Assembly (NCBI GenBank): GCA_016872645.1
Contig: VGZH01000035.1
Coordinates: forward strand, 1 to 54,019
Source: Planctomycetota bacterium
GTDB lineage: Bacteria; Planctomycetota; Planctomycetia; Planctomycetales; Planctomycetaceae
Length of the DNA: 54,019 nt
Direction of reading: 5' to 3'
Below, piece by piece: positions 10,103 through 19,993 of the stretch; the stretch's first letter is position 1; each line of letters begins with the position of its first letter. A program made the position numbers and the translations under genes. The notes under the pieces were generated by a model that saw only the letters and a program-made list of their open reading frames with translations, was not told the origin of the DNA and did not search any database.

Positions 10103-12226
10103 ATGAGCGACACCTCGACCAGCAGCAAATACCTGAATCGCGAACTGAGCTGGTTGGAGTTTAATCAGCGCGTGCTGGCGGAGGCTCTGGATGGCGGTGT
10201 GCCGTTGCTCGAACGAGTGAAGTTCTTGGCGATCACGGCGTCGAACCTCGACGAGTTCTTCATGGTCCGCGTCGGCAGCTTGCAGATGTTGTTGGCTCAA
10301 GGAAGCACGTCGCTCGATCCGTCGGGGCTGACTCCAGAGCAACAGCTTCACGCAATTGGTACACGCACGCATCACATGACGGTCGAGCAATACACCTGCT
10401 TTTTGCAAGACCTCGAACCGAAGTTGGCGGAGGCAGGCATCCGCCGCCGCCGAGCCGCGGACCTGACGCCGCGGCAAGTCAAGTTGGTCGAACAACTGTT
10501 CGACGACGAATTGTCGAGCGTCCTGACGCCGATCGCGGTGACGTCCTCCGACGATTTTCCGCTACTGACCACGCAGTCGCTCAATGTTTGTGTGCGGCTC
10601 GATCCGGCGAAGGGGGACGACAAGCAAGTTCCTCGTTTTGCGATCGTACCGTTCGGAAAACGGACCTCGCGATTCGTCTCGTTGCCGGCCGAGAGCGGCT
10701 ACGAGTTCATGCTGGTCGAGGACGTTGTGGCTCTGCACTCGGCGAAGTTTTTCCCCGGCGAGTCGGTGCGCGAGTGTGTGCCGTTTCGGATCACTCGCAA
10801 CGCCGACTTGAGCCTGCGAGAAGACCTCGCCTTCGACTTGCTGACCGAGATGGAAGAGGTCTTGGAAGCTCGGCAGACCGGAGCGTGTGTGCGGTTGGAA
10901 ATCTCCGACACCGTGACGACGCCACTGTTGGCGTTTCTGCAAGACGCTTTAAAGGTCCAGAACGAATCAGTCTATGTCGTGCCGGGACCGCTGGACCTCT
11001 CCGCGTTCATGCAGCTTGGCGACCGCTCGGGCTTCGATCATCTGCGTTACGAATCGTGGCTGCCGCAGCTGTCGCCGAGCGTTGATCTGGGAAGCAGCAT
11101 GTTTCAAGTTTTGCAGCGGCAAGACTTGATGCTCGTGCATCCCTACGAAAGTTTTGAGCCGGTGCTGCGACTGCTCGAAGAGGCGGCGGATGATCCGAAC
11201 GTGCTGGCGATCAAACAAATTCTGTATCGGACAAGCCGCAACAGCCCCATCGTGGCCACTCTGCAACGGGCCGCCGAGAAGGGAAAGTACGTCACCGTCA
11301 TCGTTGAACTGAAAGCCCGCTTCGATGAGGCTCGCAATATCGAATGGGCGAAGAGCCTGGAGCTCGCCGGCGCGCAAGTTATCTACGGCGTCAAAGGACT
11401 GAAGACGCATGCCAAATGCCTGGTCATCGTCCGCCGCGAGCCGCAGGGGATCGTCCGCTACGTCCACTTCGGGACCGGCAACTACAACGAATCGACCGCT
11501 CGGCTTTACAGCGACGTCAGCTTTATGACCAGCAACGAAGAACTCGGGGCCGACGCGACCAGCTTCTTCAACGCGATTACGGGCTACTCACAGCCGATGA
11601 AGTTCCGCCGGATCGAGATGGCTCCGCTGGGTCTGCGGCCGCGACTGCTCGAAATGATCGAAGCTGAGATACAGCGTAAAAAGCAGGGACAGAAGGGAGT
11701 GATTCTCGCCAAGCTCAATTCGCTGGTGGACCCCAAAATCATCGACGCTCTGTACGAGGCTTCGCAGGCGGGGGTGAAGATCAAGCTCAACATTCGCGGC
11801 ATCTGCTGCCTGCGGCCGGGCGTCAAAGGTCTGAGCGAGAACATTTCAGTGGTCAGCATCGTGGACCGATTTCTCGAACATGCTCGGATCATGTTTTTTT
11901 ACCACGGCGGGGACGAGCGAGTTTTGATTTCCTCTGCCGACTGGATGCCGCGCAACCTGGACCGACGTGTCGAGTTGCTCGTTCCGATCGAGGATCGCGC
12001 GCTGCGGACACGGTTGATGTCGGTGCTCGAAGTGTACTTCGACGACAACGTCAAAGCCCGGCGGTTGAATTCCGATGGCAGCTACTCGCGCGTCAAACAG
12101 GGGAAGAATGCTTCCCACCGTTCGCAAGAAGTTCTGTTTCGCGAGAGGTGTGAGATCGGCAGGCTCGCCGAGAATTCTCGTCGCACGATCTTCGTGCCAC
12201 ATCGCTCTGCAAATGGTGGCCAATGA
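10103..12226 (+). CDS. ppk1: Polyphosphate kinase 1
   Basis: This enzyme reversibly transfers the terminal phosphate of ATP to inorganic polyphosphate. The 707-residue protein has the N-terminal domain (LNRELSWLEFNQRVLAEA, then SNLDEFFMVRVG), the head domain, and both phospholipase D-like catalytic domains. The phosphohistidine region is LKTHAKCLVIV, followed by HFGTGNYNESTARLY; the second catalytic region contains FYHGGDERVLISSADWMPRNLDRR. The start is ATG 10103; the open frame to 9950 runs through an inverted repeat and is not family-like. Its TGA overlaps the ATG of the next gene (ATGA), so ppk1 and the phosphatase are translationally coupled. Confidence 0.96.
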   Translation: MSDTSTSSKYLNRELSWLEFNQRVLAEALDGGVPLLERVKFLAITASNLDEFFMVRVGSLQMLLAQGSTSLDPSGLTPEQQLHAIGTRTHHMTVEQYTCFLQDLEPKLAEAGIRRRRAADLTPRQVKLVEQLFDDELSSVLTPIAVTSSDDFPLLTTQSLNVCVRLDPAKGDDKQVPRFAIVPFGKRTSRFVSLPAESGYEFMLVEDVVALHSAKFFPGESVRECVPFRITRNADLSLREDLAFDLLTEMEEVLEARQTGACVRLEISDTVTTPLLAFLQDALKVQNESVYVVPGPLDLSAFMQLGDRSGFDHLRYESWLPQLSPSVDLGSSMFQVLQRQDLMLVHPYESFEPVLRLLEEAADDPNVLAIKQILYRTSRNSPIVATLQRAAEKGKYVTVIVELKARFDEARNIEWAKSLELAGAQVIYGVKGLKTHAKCLVIVRREPQGIVRYVHFGTGNYNESTARLYSDVSFMTSNEELGADATSFFNAITGYSQPMKFRRIEMAPLGLRPRLLEMIEAEIQRKKQGQKGVILAKLNSLVDPKIIDALYEASQAGVKIKLNIRGICCLRPGVKGLSENISVVSIVDRFLEHARIMFFYHGGDERVLISSADWMPRNLDRRVELLVPIEDRALRTRLMSVLEVYFDDNVKARRLNSDGSYSRVKQGKNASHRSQEVLFRERCEIGRLAENSRRTIFVPHRSANGGQ

Positions 12227-12714
12227 AAACGCTGTTGCTTTTGAGACACGGTAAATCCAGTTGGACGGACGCGAGTCTCGCCGATCACGACCGCCCGCTG
12301 AAGAAACGCGGCCGGGAGGCGGCCAAACGGATGGGCCGTCTGATTAGAGAGTTGAACCTGGTTCCGGATCACATTCTGTCGTCGTCGGCAGCGCGTGCAG
12401 TGGCGACCGCTGAACTCGCTGCGAAAGAAGCGAAATGCGACGGACAAGTTGAGGTTGCTCTGTTGCTGTACCACGCTGATCCATCAGCGTTCGTCGCCGT
12501 TGTTTCGCGAGTTCCCAGTCAGTTCGAGCGTGTGCTCATCGTCGGCCATAACCCCGGTTTGGAGGATTGGCTCGATCGTCTCATCGGGCGCGTCGAAACA
12601 TTTCCCACGGCGGCGTTAGCGCAGATCGAACTACCCATCGATTCCTGGCTTGATCTTTCGACGGACACTCGCGGCAAGCTGCAAGGGTTGTGGCGGCCGA
12701 AGGAGATTGCGTAG
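12223..12714 (+). CDS. sixA: SixA-type phosphohistidine phosphatase
   Basis: The 163-residue protein is a minimal histidine phosphatase. The catalytic RHG motif is at residues 8-10 (LLLRHGKSSW), and the second histidine is in VGHNPGLEDW (about residue 109). Length and lack of extra domains fit SixA, which dephosphorylates phosphohistidine proteins. It overlaps ppk1 by 4 bases. Pairing with polyphosphate kinase, itself a phosphohistidine enzyme, is suggestive, but whether it acts on Ppk or on phosphotransfer proteins is unknown. Confidence 0.88.
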   Translation: MKTLLLLRHGKSSWTDASLADHDRPLKKRGREAAKRMGRLIRELNLVPDHILSSSAARAVATAELAAKEAKCDGQVEVALLLYHADPSAFVAVVSRVPSQFERVLIVGHNPGLEDWLDRLIGRVETFPTAALAQIELPIDSWLDLSTDTRGKLQGLWRPKEIA

Positions 12715-12748
12715 AGGTCCTGCGTTCGACTTTGCGGGGAGCTTGCTG

Positions 12749-13255
12749 ATGCCGATTTCGGTGAAGTGCTGCGACTGCGGAAGAGCACTGAAGGCACCCG
12801 AGTCGCTGGCCGGAAAGAAGGCGAAGTGTCCCGACTGCGGCGCAGTTGTTGTCGTCCCCGATACCAAGGATGAAATTGCAACGAACGGAGCCCGGCCAAA
12901 AACGAACATTGTTGAGCTTGCCGAAGACAGAGCCGCCGTCACGTCGGATGAGATTTCTCCGCGAAAGCTTTGTCCGATGTGCGGCGAGATAATCGCTGCG
13001 GCCGCCGTGAAGTGTCGGTTCTGCGGTGAGACTCTCAGTTCCAGTGTCCGCAGCCGAGAGCGGCAAAGAACCCGAATTGCGGTGGACAATCAATTGACCG
13101 CTTCCGACATCGCGATCTGCGTGTGCTTTCCGATTGGTTGTGTGGTCGGAATTGTGGCGATGATCGCCGGGCAGCCGGCCCGCGGTCTCAAGATGGTTGG
13201 TCTGGCTTTGGTGATGCCGTTTCTCTGGGGTGCGATCGCGTCCATCTTCCGCTAG
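12749..13255 (+). CDS. Double zinc-ribbon membrane protein
   Basis: From ATG 12749 the protein has 168 residues. It carries two zinc ribbons: CCDCG...CPDCG (residues 7-32) and CPMCG...CRFCG (about 75-92). A hydrophobic C-terminal region (about 118-167) can form one or two membrane helices. The first ribbon, with CG(R/K)(A/S)LK-P...SL-G(R/K)K-KC-C spacing, closely resembles the ribbon of the 764-residue protein at 30093. Function is unknown; the topology suggests a cytoplasmic metal-bound head on a membrane anchor. The frame is open back to 12650, inside the preceding gene, but MPISVKC is the likely start. Confidence 0.7.
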   Translation: MPISVKCCDCGRALKAPESLAGKKAKCPDCGAVVVVPDTKDEIATNGARPKTNIVELAEDRAAVTSDEISPRKLCPMCGEIIAAAAVKCRFCGETLSSSVRSRERQRTRIAVDNQLTASDIAICVCFPIGCVVGIVAMIAGQPARGLKMVGLALVMPFLWGAIASIFR

Positions 13256-13279
13256 CAACTCGCCTGCGGACGTCAGTGG

Positions 13280-16200
13280 CTACTTAGGCCAGATCAGCAC
13301 CGTGCCGTCGGAACTGGCGGTGACCATGTTGCCGGTGCGCGTGACTCGGACGGAGGTCACCGCGCCGCTGTGCGTGGTCGCTTCGCCGCGGCGGACGAGC
13401 GAAATCAAGAAGTCGGCGGCGAGCGGCGGATCGGTTTCCGCGAGGACGGCGTCCTTCTGCCAATCCCACAGACGAGCGGTGCCATCGGTGCCGCCCGTCA
13501 GCAAGCGGTCGTCATCCGGCAGGAACGAGACTGAGTTGATGCCACCCAATCCGTGTCCGCGAACGGTTGCATGCAATTGCGGCGGCTTTCCGGCAGCAGG
13601 TGTGAGATTCCAAATCCAGCCGACGCTCTCGCCGGTGCTGGCAGCTCGCCCCCCCACCGCCACGAACTGGCCGTCCCAGGAAAACGCGCCGCACAATTGA
13701 TCGAAGTCCCGCTCCGACTCATCGGCACCGGTGACCGTGTTGGCCACGCGTTGTTTTGTGAATTCGAGCGACTCCGATTTCGGCGGGCCGTCCGGAGGGA
13801 AACTCCAAATTCGAGGATGCGAGTCGTTCCCGACGGTGAGCACTCGCGTGCCGTCGGCCGACCAGGTGCCGGAGCGTACCGGGCCTTCGTGACCCTTCAG
13901 TTCGTGAATCATTCGGGCGATTTTGCGATCGGGCTGCCATTCCCAGATCTTTGCCGTTTCGTCGTAGCTGGTCGTCAGAAAGCGGTACGAGCCATTCGCG
14001 GGCGAGAATTCGACACTCGTCACGAGACCTTGATGCGGATACTCGATCTTGTGCAGCGGCCGACCAAACGTAATGTGCTGTTCGTTGCCGTCAAAGATGC
14101 GGACCGATCGGCCACCGGTCACCACGAAGCGTCCGTCGGACGAATAGCCGGCCGAGAACACTGGTCCTTGCGGACGAAAAGTGACCAAGTTGGCTCCGTC
14201 TTTCAGACGCCACAGGAACGCCGCGTTGTGCGTCTGCGTCACGAGATGCAGGGGCGTGGGTTCATCAGGACGCAAAAGGCTGGCGTACGGCAGCGCTCGC
14301 TGTGCGTTGCCGTCGGTGTTGTCCACGCTCAAGGAATTGGTGATGCGATTGGCGTCAGAGTCGTAGAAGTGAATCACGCCATCCGGAGTCGTGACAACCG
14401 CCGACGTTCCGTTGGCGGCCCACGCAGGAACGGGAACGCGGGCCGAATCGGCAACGGAATTCGCCGCACTCTGGCTGGTCACGTCGATGGTTTGCTCCTT
14501 GCCGGATTCGATTATCCAATACGTCACCTTGGTTTTCGACTTGTTGGCATCGGCTTTTTTGGAGGCCTTCTCAATGCGGCGAGAAACACTGAGAAAGCGA
14601 TCGCCGAGCGGGCTGACGGCCAGGCTGACGACCATGCCTTCGTGATCGAATTGACGGACTCTCTGCAATGCCAAGCCGGCGTCCGACTCGATGACATTCC
14701 ACAACGCGACTCGGCGATCGACGCCAGCGGTCAGCAAGCGCGAACCATCGCCGAGAAACTCCGCTTTGACCACCTCGCCGGCGTGGGAGTTGCGTTGGCG
14801 GCCGATCACTTTGCCCGTCTTCGCGTCCCAAAACACGATGTAGCCTTCGCGGTCGGCGGTCAACAATCGTGAAGTGTCCGGAGAAATGGCCACAGTGGTG
14901 ACGCGATAGCGATGTTGGCCGTCGAGAATCAAATCCGGTTTCGGTCGGCGGCTGCTCAAGACGCGCTGTGTGTTCCAAAGCTGGACCGAGTTCTTGCGGC
15001 CCGCAGTCAGAATCCATTCGCCATCACGCGAGATTTCAACGACCCCGTACATCCCCGTTTCCGGAAGCGTCGCCAGTTCGCGGCCGAACGAATTGTCGTC
15101 GTCAATACGAGAGTCCCAAATCCGCATCGTCCCGTCGAAACCGCTGGTGAGCAGTCGCTTGGCATCTGGAAAGAAACGCATCGCGAACAGGTCGTACTCA
15201 TGCCCTTCCGCAAAAATGTGATCGTCAAACACGGCCGCTTGTTTAGTCACCGTACCGACCGCCTGACCGTTTTCGCTGTTCCACGCGCGAGCCGTTTGGT
15301 CACGCGAAGCGGACAAGACTCGCGAGCCGTCGCGGCTGAACACAGCCGAAAGAACCGAATCCGTGTGGCCGGTGATGATCTGCACCGACTTCATGCCTGA
15401 TTCCGCATGCGGCTTCTTTGCCGGTGCGGGTTCCTTTTCGGCGTCTTGAATGTTCGCCAACGCGAACTCGCCACGGGTCAGGCGATGTTCCGCAACCGGA
15501 TTCCGGCGGATTCCAAAAGGATCGGGAATCACGCGATTCGGAACGAACGCGGTCGGTTCCTCATCCGCGTCCGATTTCGCTTTCGACGGTTCTTCGAGCC
15601 AGTCGCGCGATTCGAGGTACGTTTTCAAATTCCAGACGTGGACGTTCTGATCGTAACTGCCAGAAACGATCAACTCGGGTGATTGCGGCAAAGGGATTGC
15701 TCGGCGAACCGGGCCGCCGTGGCCGGACAATATAACTTTTGAGCGTGTGTAGGTTGGCAAGTCATCGGTTTCGCGGCGATCCCAAATCGTGATTGTGCCG
15801 TCGTCACCCGCGGCCAGCATGCGTGAACTGTCGGCCGAGAACACCACCGAACGAACTCGCTCGACACGGCTTGAATGCAAACCGAGTTTGATCGACTCCA
15901 CGTTGACCTTCAGCAACTTCTTCGCGTCTTTGCTGTCGCGCGTGTCGACTCGCCAGAGATGCAGCTCCGCGGCGGGACCGTTGCTGACCGCGAATTGTCC
16001 GTCGTCGGTCAACGCGATCGTCACGACTCCGCGATCTTGTTTGACCTTCCCTTCGGGGGGAACCTGGAAGGTGCGCAGCGAGATTAAATCCAACCCGTTG
16101 TCGCGCGATTGCACAGCCCAGGAGTACGCGACGCCGCTGGAGTCAGCCGTCGAGGAGGTTCCCGCGACCAGGAACTTGCCGTCACGCGACCAATCGACGC

Positions 16201-19200
16201 ACTGCACCGAGTACATCACTTTTTGATTGATGATCACGCGACCTTCGGCGATCGACCAGAGCTTCACAGTGCGATCATCGCCGCCGGAAACCAGTTGCTT
16301 TCCGTTTTCGGAAAACTTCAGTGTGTTGACCGTGCTGTCGTGTCCGTTCAACTCCACGGGTGGTTGATCGGCCAGAAGTGTCCAGACCAGAATCTTGCCG
16401 TTGTCTCCCGCTGCCGCAACGGAATTTCCATCGGGCGACATCACGACGACTCGCTGCCGCGAGCCGAATTCGAGACGCCGCAACGGTTGTTCGAGCAACT
16501 TGCCCGACTCATCAACAGACCAGACGATGATGTGCCCCACGCTGTCGCCCGCCGCGAGTTTGCGACCATCACGGCTCAGTCCAATGGACTCCACCGGCTT
16601 CGACAGTGACACCGCCTGCGGCGCGTTGACCGTGTTCCACAACTGCTCCCATTCTTCCTTGCAGCGTTTTTTGTCCTTCGGTCGGTCCTCATCCAGCTTC
16701 TTAAGTTCTTCCAGCTTTTTGCGTGCGTCAGGGTAGCGGCCTTCTTGCACGAAGCGATTCGCGGAAGCCAGACCGGCCAGGTACGTCGCTTTTCCCCTCG
16801 CTTCTTCGGCCTTGTCTTTGGCGATACTGGCGGTAAGCGCGGCCGCTTCGGCATCCTTCTTGGCCACTTCAGCTTTGTCTTTGGCGACGTTGGCTTCGTT
16901 GAATGCGATCAGCGCCTTCTCGGTGTCCTTTTTCGCGACTTCCAGTTTCGCGTTGGCGACTTTGGTAGCCTCATTGGCCTTCTCAGTGGCCTCTTTTGCC
17001 ACGATCAGTTTCTCTTCGGCATCGGCCTTGGCGATGTTGGCCGCGTCGAGATCTTGCTTGGCCTTTTCGGTGGCGAGTTCCGCGACTTTCATCGCGGCCT
17101 CAGCGTCCGCTTTGTCTTCGTCGGCTTTCGACTTGGCGTCCTCGGCGGTAATCAAAGCTTTTTGAGCCGCCTGCAAATTGAATTGGAATCGAGCGGCGAC
17201 GGTCAGCAGGCCGATGACGGCCACGATCAAGACGGCTGCCGCGACTTTCAGGAGCTTCATCACGCGGACGCGGCCTTCGCGTTCGTCGCGAGCTTTCAGC
17301 AAAGTCGTCCGCGTTTCGACGTGCGTTTCGGCGTGTGCGTCGAGCACCGAAAGGCCGAGATCAAAGTCGCCCTTGGTCAATGCGAGCTTGGCGAACTGCA
17401 ACTGTGCTTCGGTCAGACCTTCACGAGCCTGAAGGTTTCCCGGCCATTCGCGCAACGATTCGTTGTAGAGTGCCAGTGCATTTTGGTAGTTCGAATATCC
17501 GAGGGCAGGGGCATCGGCAACGGGTTTGGTTTCCGTGGTGACTGGTTCGCTGACGTTGGTCATTTCCTTCGCACGTTCCAACAGCGTGCGGCTGGCAGCG
17601 TGTTTTTGGTACTCGCGGATCGCGTTCTGAAATTCGACAACAGTCAGATATCGGTCTTCTGGTTTCGTGGCCATCGCCTTCTTTGCGATGTCGATCAACT
17701 CACCGGAAAAGTCCGTCTCACGGATGATGTTCTCGACGACGATGCGGCGAATCTCCGCCATCTTCGCGCCGGCCGATTGAGTCTTCGACTGAAAGGATGC
17801 GAAGTCGTGTGGCGGTTTCCCGGTGACGGCCTCAAACAACATGGCACCCAAGAGGTAAATGTCGCAGCCGGGCCCGATCTTGTTCAGCGGTCCGGTGATC
17901 AACTCCGGAGGCATGTAAGCGGGAGTGCCCGAACCGAGTCCGGCGGTTGTCGCCAACGGCAAGCGGTCTTTGCCCTCGCCGAATGGCAGAGCCAGGCCCC
18001 AGTCAAGGACAATCGTCTCGCCGTATCCCCCGAGCATCACGTTTTCCGGCTTGAGGTCGCGGTTGACGATATTTCGCGAATGCGCGAACGCCATCGCATC
18101 CGAGACTTTCATCAGCACTTCGATGTTCTCGTCAATCGTCATGTCCTTGATGCGGTTGTGCCAACCTTCACCTCGGACCCACTTCATCGTGTAGAACATC
18201 GAGCCGTCGGGCGCTTCGGCTATTTCGTAAATTGGAATGATGTTCGGATGAAACAAGTCGGCCGTGACCACCGCCTCGGACACGAACATGTCGGACCGGT
18301 GCTTGATCACCGAGTTGTAGGTGCCGCTGGCTTTCAGCTTTGACGCTTGCGCCTTCGGGATCGCCTTGAGCGTCTTGAAGACTACTTCCCGACCGAGCGA
18401 TTGCTGCTTGGCAACGTAGACGATGCCCATGCCTCCTTCACCGAGCACCTTGACCAGCTTGAAATCGGCTTTGGGGATTCTGCCGTAGGTCAAACCGGTG
18501 ATCTGCCGGATCGCGATATTCAGATCGTCCTTTTCGATGCCGTCGACGGTGTTCGCGTCGCCGACTTCCGTTCCTTGAACGGAAGTCAGTCCGCCAGCGC
18601 GCGTGGCCTGCGACGCAAAGACGGTTCCGCGAGTCTTCGCGGCATCGGAGTCCGCCATGGTCCGTCCGACGGGGATGTTGGCTTGGGCTGGAGGTTCGTT
18701 TTGCTCTATCGCGCTGTCGGAGCCGACGATCGTCTTGGCGTCGAAATCCTCTCGAGGCAACGTGTCGCCGTCATCCGTCATGGTCGCGGCAAAGGAATCG
18801 ACTTGAATGGTTTTGCCAAAGTCATCCCCGTTATCCATGCCAGACGACGCGACGTCTCCAATCATCGTCTTGTCAGCGTCCGCCGAATCATCGATCGATT
18901 CCGCTGACGCACTGTCTTGTATCGTCTTGCCGTAGTCATCCTCGGCCGCTGAGCTCTCATCTCCGGCGGCGGAGTCCAGCATCATCGTTTTCCCTCCGAA
19001 GTCTTCCTCTTCAGGGGTGGCTTCGGCGAGTGCTCCCTCGGGGAGCGTCTTGCCATAATCGTCTTCGGAGGGAGGTACACCTCCGTCATCGCTGAGCATC
19101 GTCGCACCCTCATCGGGCACAGACGACTCATCGCCGATCATGGTCGCGTTCTCATCTGCCGTGGAAGGTTCGTCGCCGATCATCGTGGCGCCTTCATCAG

Positions 19201-19435
19201 CAGCGGCTGGTTCGTCGACGATCATAGTTGCCGAATCGTCAGGCAATTCGGGAGCTGCGATTTCGCCTTTGGGCGGAGATTCGTCGGGCGGCGTACTCGG
19301 CGGAACGCTGTCGACAGAATCTTCGGACATCGTTTGGTCGAAAGCTCCCTCTGGCAGTGTTTGGTCGAAATCACCGCCTGAAGGCTGTTTGGAGTCGCCA
19401 GAATCGGAGGGCTTCTGATTGCCTGGAGTACTCAT
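13280..19435 (-). CDS. Giant membrane Ser/Thr kinase with WD40 repeats
   Basis: The 2051-residue protein has five parts. Residues 1-300 are acidic and disordered, with about 14 copies of a Thr-(Met/Ile/Leu) motif. A protein kinase domain spans about 325-610 (GEGGMG at 332-337, Lys354, NRD at 458-460, DWG at 478-480, APE-like PPE near 509). A TPR-like linker precedes a membrane helix at about 727-748. Alanine/lysine-rich coiled coil follows (about 755-890), then some 15 WD40 repeats from about 930 to the end. The kinase should be cytoplasmic and the propellers beyond the membrane. HRD is changed to NRD; the catalytic Asp remains. The family is expanded in planctomycetes; substrates are unknown. 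Confidence 0.92.
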   Translation of the reverse strand: MSTPGNQKPSDSGDSKQPSGGDFDQTLPEGAFDQTMSEDSVDSVPPSTPPDESPPKGEIAAPELPDDSATMIVDEPAAADEGATMIGDEPSTADENATMIGDESSVPDEGATMLSDDGGVPPSEDDYGKTLPEGALAEATPEEEDFGGKTMMLDSAAGDESSAAEDDYGKTIQDSASAESIDDSADADKTMIGDVASSGMDNGDDFGKTIQVDSFAATMTDDGDTLPREDFDAKTIVGSDSAIEQNEPPAQANIPVGRTMADSDAAKTRGTVFASQATRAGGLTSVQGTEVGDANTVDGIEKDDLNIAIRQITGLTYGRIPKADFKLVKVLGEGGMGIVYVAKQQSLGREVVFKTLKAIPKAQASKLKASGTYNSVIKHRSDMFVSEAVVTADLFHPNIIPIYEIAEAPDGSMFYTMKWVRGEGWHNRIKDMTIDENIEVLMKVSDAMAFAHSRNIVNRDLKPENVMLGGYGETIVLDWGLALPFGEGKDRLPLATTAGLGSGTPAYMPPELITGPLNKIGPGCDIYLLGAMLFEAVTGKPPHDFASFQSKTQSAGAKMAEIRRIVVENIIRETDFSGELIDIAKKAMATKPEDRYLTVVEFQNAIREYQKHAASRTLLERAKEMTNVSEPVTTETKPVADAPALGYSNYQNALALYNESLREWPGNLQAREGLTEAQLQFAKLALTKGDFDLGLSVLDAHAETHVETRTTLLKARDEREGRVRVMKLLKVAAAVLIVAVIGLLTVAARFQFNLQAAQKALITAEDAKSKADEDKADAEAAMKVAELATEKAKQDLDAANIAKADAEEKLIVAKEATEKANEATKVANAKLEVAKKDTEKALIAFNEANVAKDKAEVAKKDAEAAALTASIAKDKAEEARGKATYLAGLASANRFVQEGRYPDARKKLEELKKLDEDRPKDKKRCKEEWEQLWNTVNAPQAVSLSKPVESIGLSRDGRKLAAGDSVGHIIVWSVDESGKLLEQPLRRLEFGSRQRVVVMSPDGNSVAAAGDNGKILVWTLLADQPPVELNGHDSTVNTLKFSENGKQLVSGGDDRTVKLWSIAEGRVIINQKVMYSVQCVDWSRDGKFLVAGTSSTADSSGVAYSWAVQSRDNGLDLISLRTFQVPPEGKVKQDRGVVTIALTDDGQFAVSNGPAAELHLWRVDTRDSKDAKKLLKVNVESIKLGLHSSRVERVRSVVFSADSSRMLAAGDDGTITIWDRRETDDLPTYTRSKVILSGHGGPVRRAIPLPQSPELIVSGSYDQNVHVWNLKTYLESRDWLEEPSKAKSDADEEPTAFVPNRVIPDPFGIRRNPVAEHRLTRGEFALANIQDAEKEPAPAKKPHAESGMKSVQIITGHTDSVLSAVFSRDGSRVLSASRDQTARAWNSENGQAVGTVTKQAAVFDDHIFAEGHEYDLFAMRFFPDAKRLLTSGFDGTMRIWDSRIDDDNSFGRELATLPETGMYGVVEISRDGEWILTAGRKNSVQLWNTQRVLSSRRPKPDLILDGQHRYRVTTVAISPDTSRLLTADREGYIVFWDAKTGKVIGRQRNSHAGEVVKAEFLGDGSRLLTAGVDRRVALWNVIESDAGLALQRVRQFDHEGMVVSLAVSPLGDRFLSVSRRIEKASKKADANKSKTKVTYWIIESGKEQTIDVTSQSAANSVADSARVPVPAWAANGTSAVVTTPDGVIHFYDSDANRITNSLSVDNTDGNAQRALPYASLLRPDEPTPLHLVTQTHNAAFLWRLKDGANLVTFRPQGPVFSAGYSSDGRFVVTGGRSVRIFDGNEQHITFGRPLHKIEYPHQGLVTSVEFSPANGSYRFLTTSYDETAKIWEWQPDRKIARMIHELKGHEGPVRSGTWSADGTRVLTVGNDSHPRIWSFPPDGPPKSESLEFTKQRVANTVTGADESERDFDQLCGAFSWDGQFVAVGGRAASTGESVGWIWNLTPAAGKPPQLHATVRGHGLGGINSVSFLPDDDRLLTGGTDGTARLWDWQKDAVLAETDPPLAADFLISLVRRGEATTHSGAVTSVRVTRTGNMVTASSDGTVLIWPK

Positions 19436-19757
19436 GAATCAGTCTCGCGAAACGAAGAATCGCCGCTGGATTACGGTGCGCATCGGTCGACATCTCACGA
19501 CGCAACATGACACGGCACCGCAATCTACCGGTAGAGGCAACTCGTCTCCAACCCCTTTCGGCGAATCGGAGTCCGTCAGGCCGCGACAACCCAGGCTCAA
19601 TCCACAAGGCGAGTTTTCTTGCGATGACTGCCGCAAACCCGCAGAACGGAACCCAATTTGGATCGTCGCGAGCCAGCAATCTACGATACTGCCGCGCGTC
19701 AAGAAGCCCGGGTAAACGGCTGGAAAACGGTTCGTGGCGGGTCGAAATGGCGAAGGA
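19436..19757. other. Intergenic region upstream of the kinase gene
   Basis: These 322 bases separate the kinase start from the end of the small gene at 19758. I see no convincing ORF, hairpin or RNA gene. It presumably holds the minus-strand kinase promoter, but I cannot point to one. Confidence 0.5.
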
Positions 19758-19964
19758 TCAGTGATGATCGTCCTGGTCTTCCACGAAGAACAGTACCGAC
19801 GCCAATGGAATGTAGACCGGCACTCGGCGAGCGCCCTTGAGTTGCTCGACGATCAAGCAGCCATCATCGCCAGAGGTCAAAATTCCTTTGATGGGGATCG
19901 CGCCGGCGAGTCGCAGCGAAACGACGATTGTCTTTCCCAACAGCTTGCGGATGAGTTCGTTCAT
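19758..19964 (-). CDS. Small predicted Sm-like beta-barrel protein
   Basis: The 68-residue product has the pattern of an Sm fold: a short N-terminal helix (MNELIRKLLGK), then strands around a G-x5-G-x-L-x-x-x-D core (LAGAIPIKGILTSGDD), a hydrophobic strand GCLIVEQ, and a final VPVYIPLASVLFFVE resembling the Sm2 strand pair of Hfq. The C-terminus DQDDHH is acidic, as in Hfq-like tails. The ATG has GGTGAGGT about 8 bases upstream. It lies 29 bases downstream of fabH and may be in its transcript. The Sm assignment is inference from hydrophobic pattern; ordinary Hfq sequence motifs (such as YKHA) are absent. Confidence 0.65.
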   Translation of the reverse strand: MNELIRKLLGKTIVVSLRLAGAIPIKGILTSGDDGCLIVEQLKGARRVPVYIPLASVLFFVEDQDDHH

Positions 19965-19993
19965 GGCATGACCTCACCACCACGCAGAGGAGA

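Noticed and set aside
16745-18343. 532-codon plus-strand ORF within the kinase gene
   Set aside because: It is antisense to the coiled coil and kinase domain, where GC-rich codon bias leaves the opposite frame open. It has no recognisable domain.
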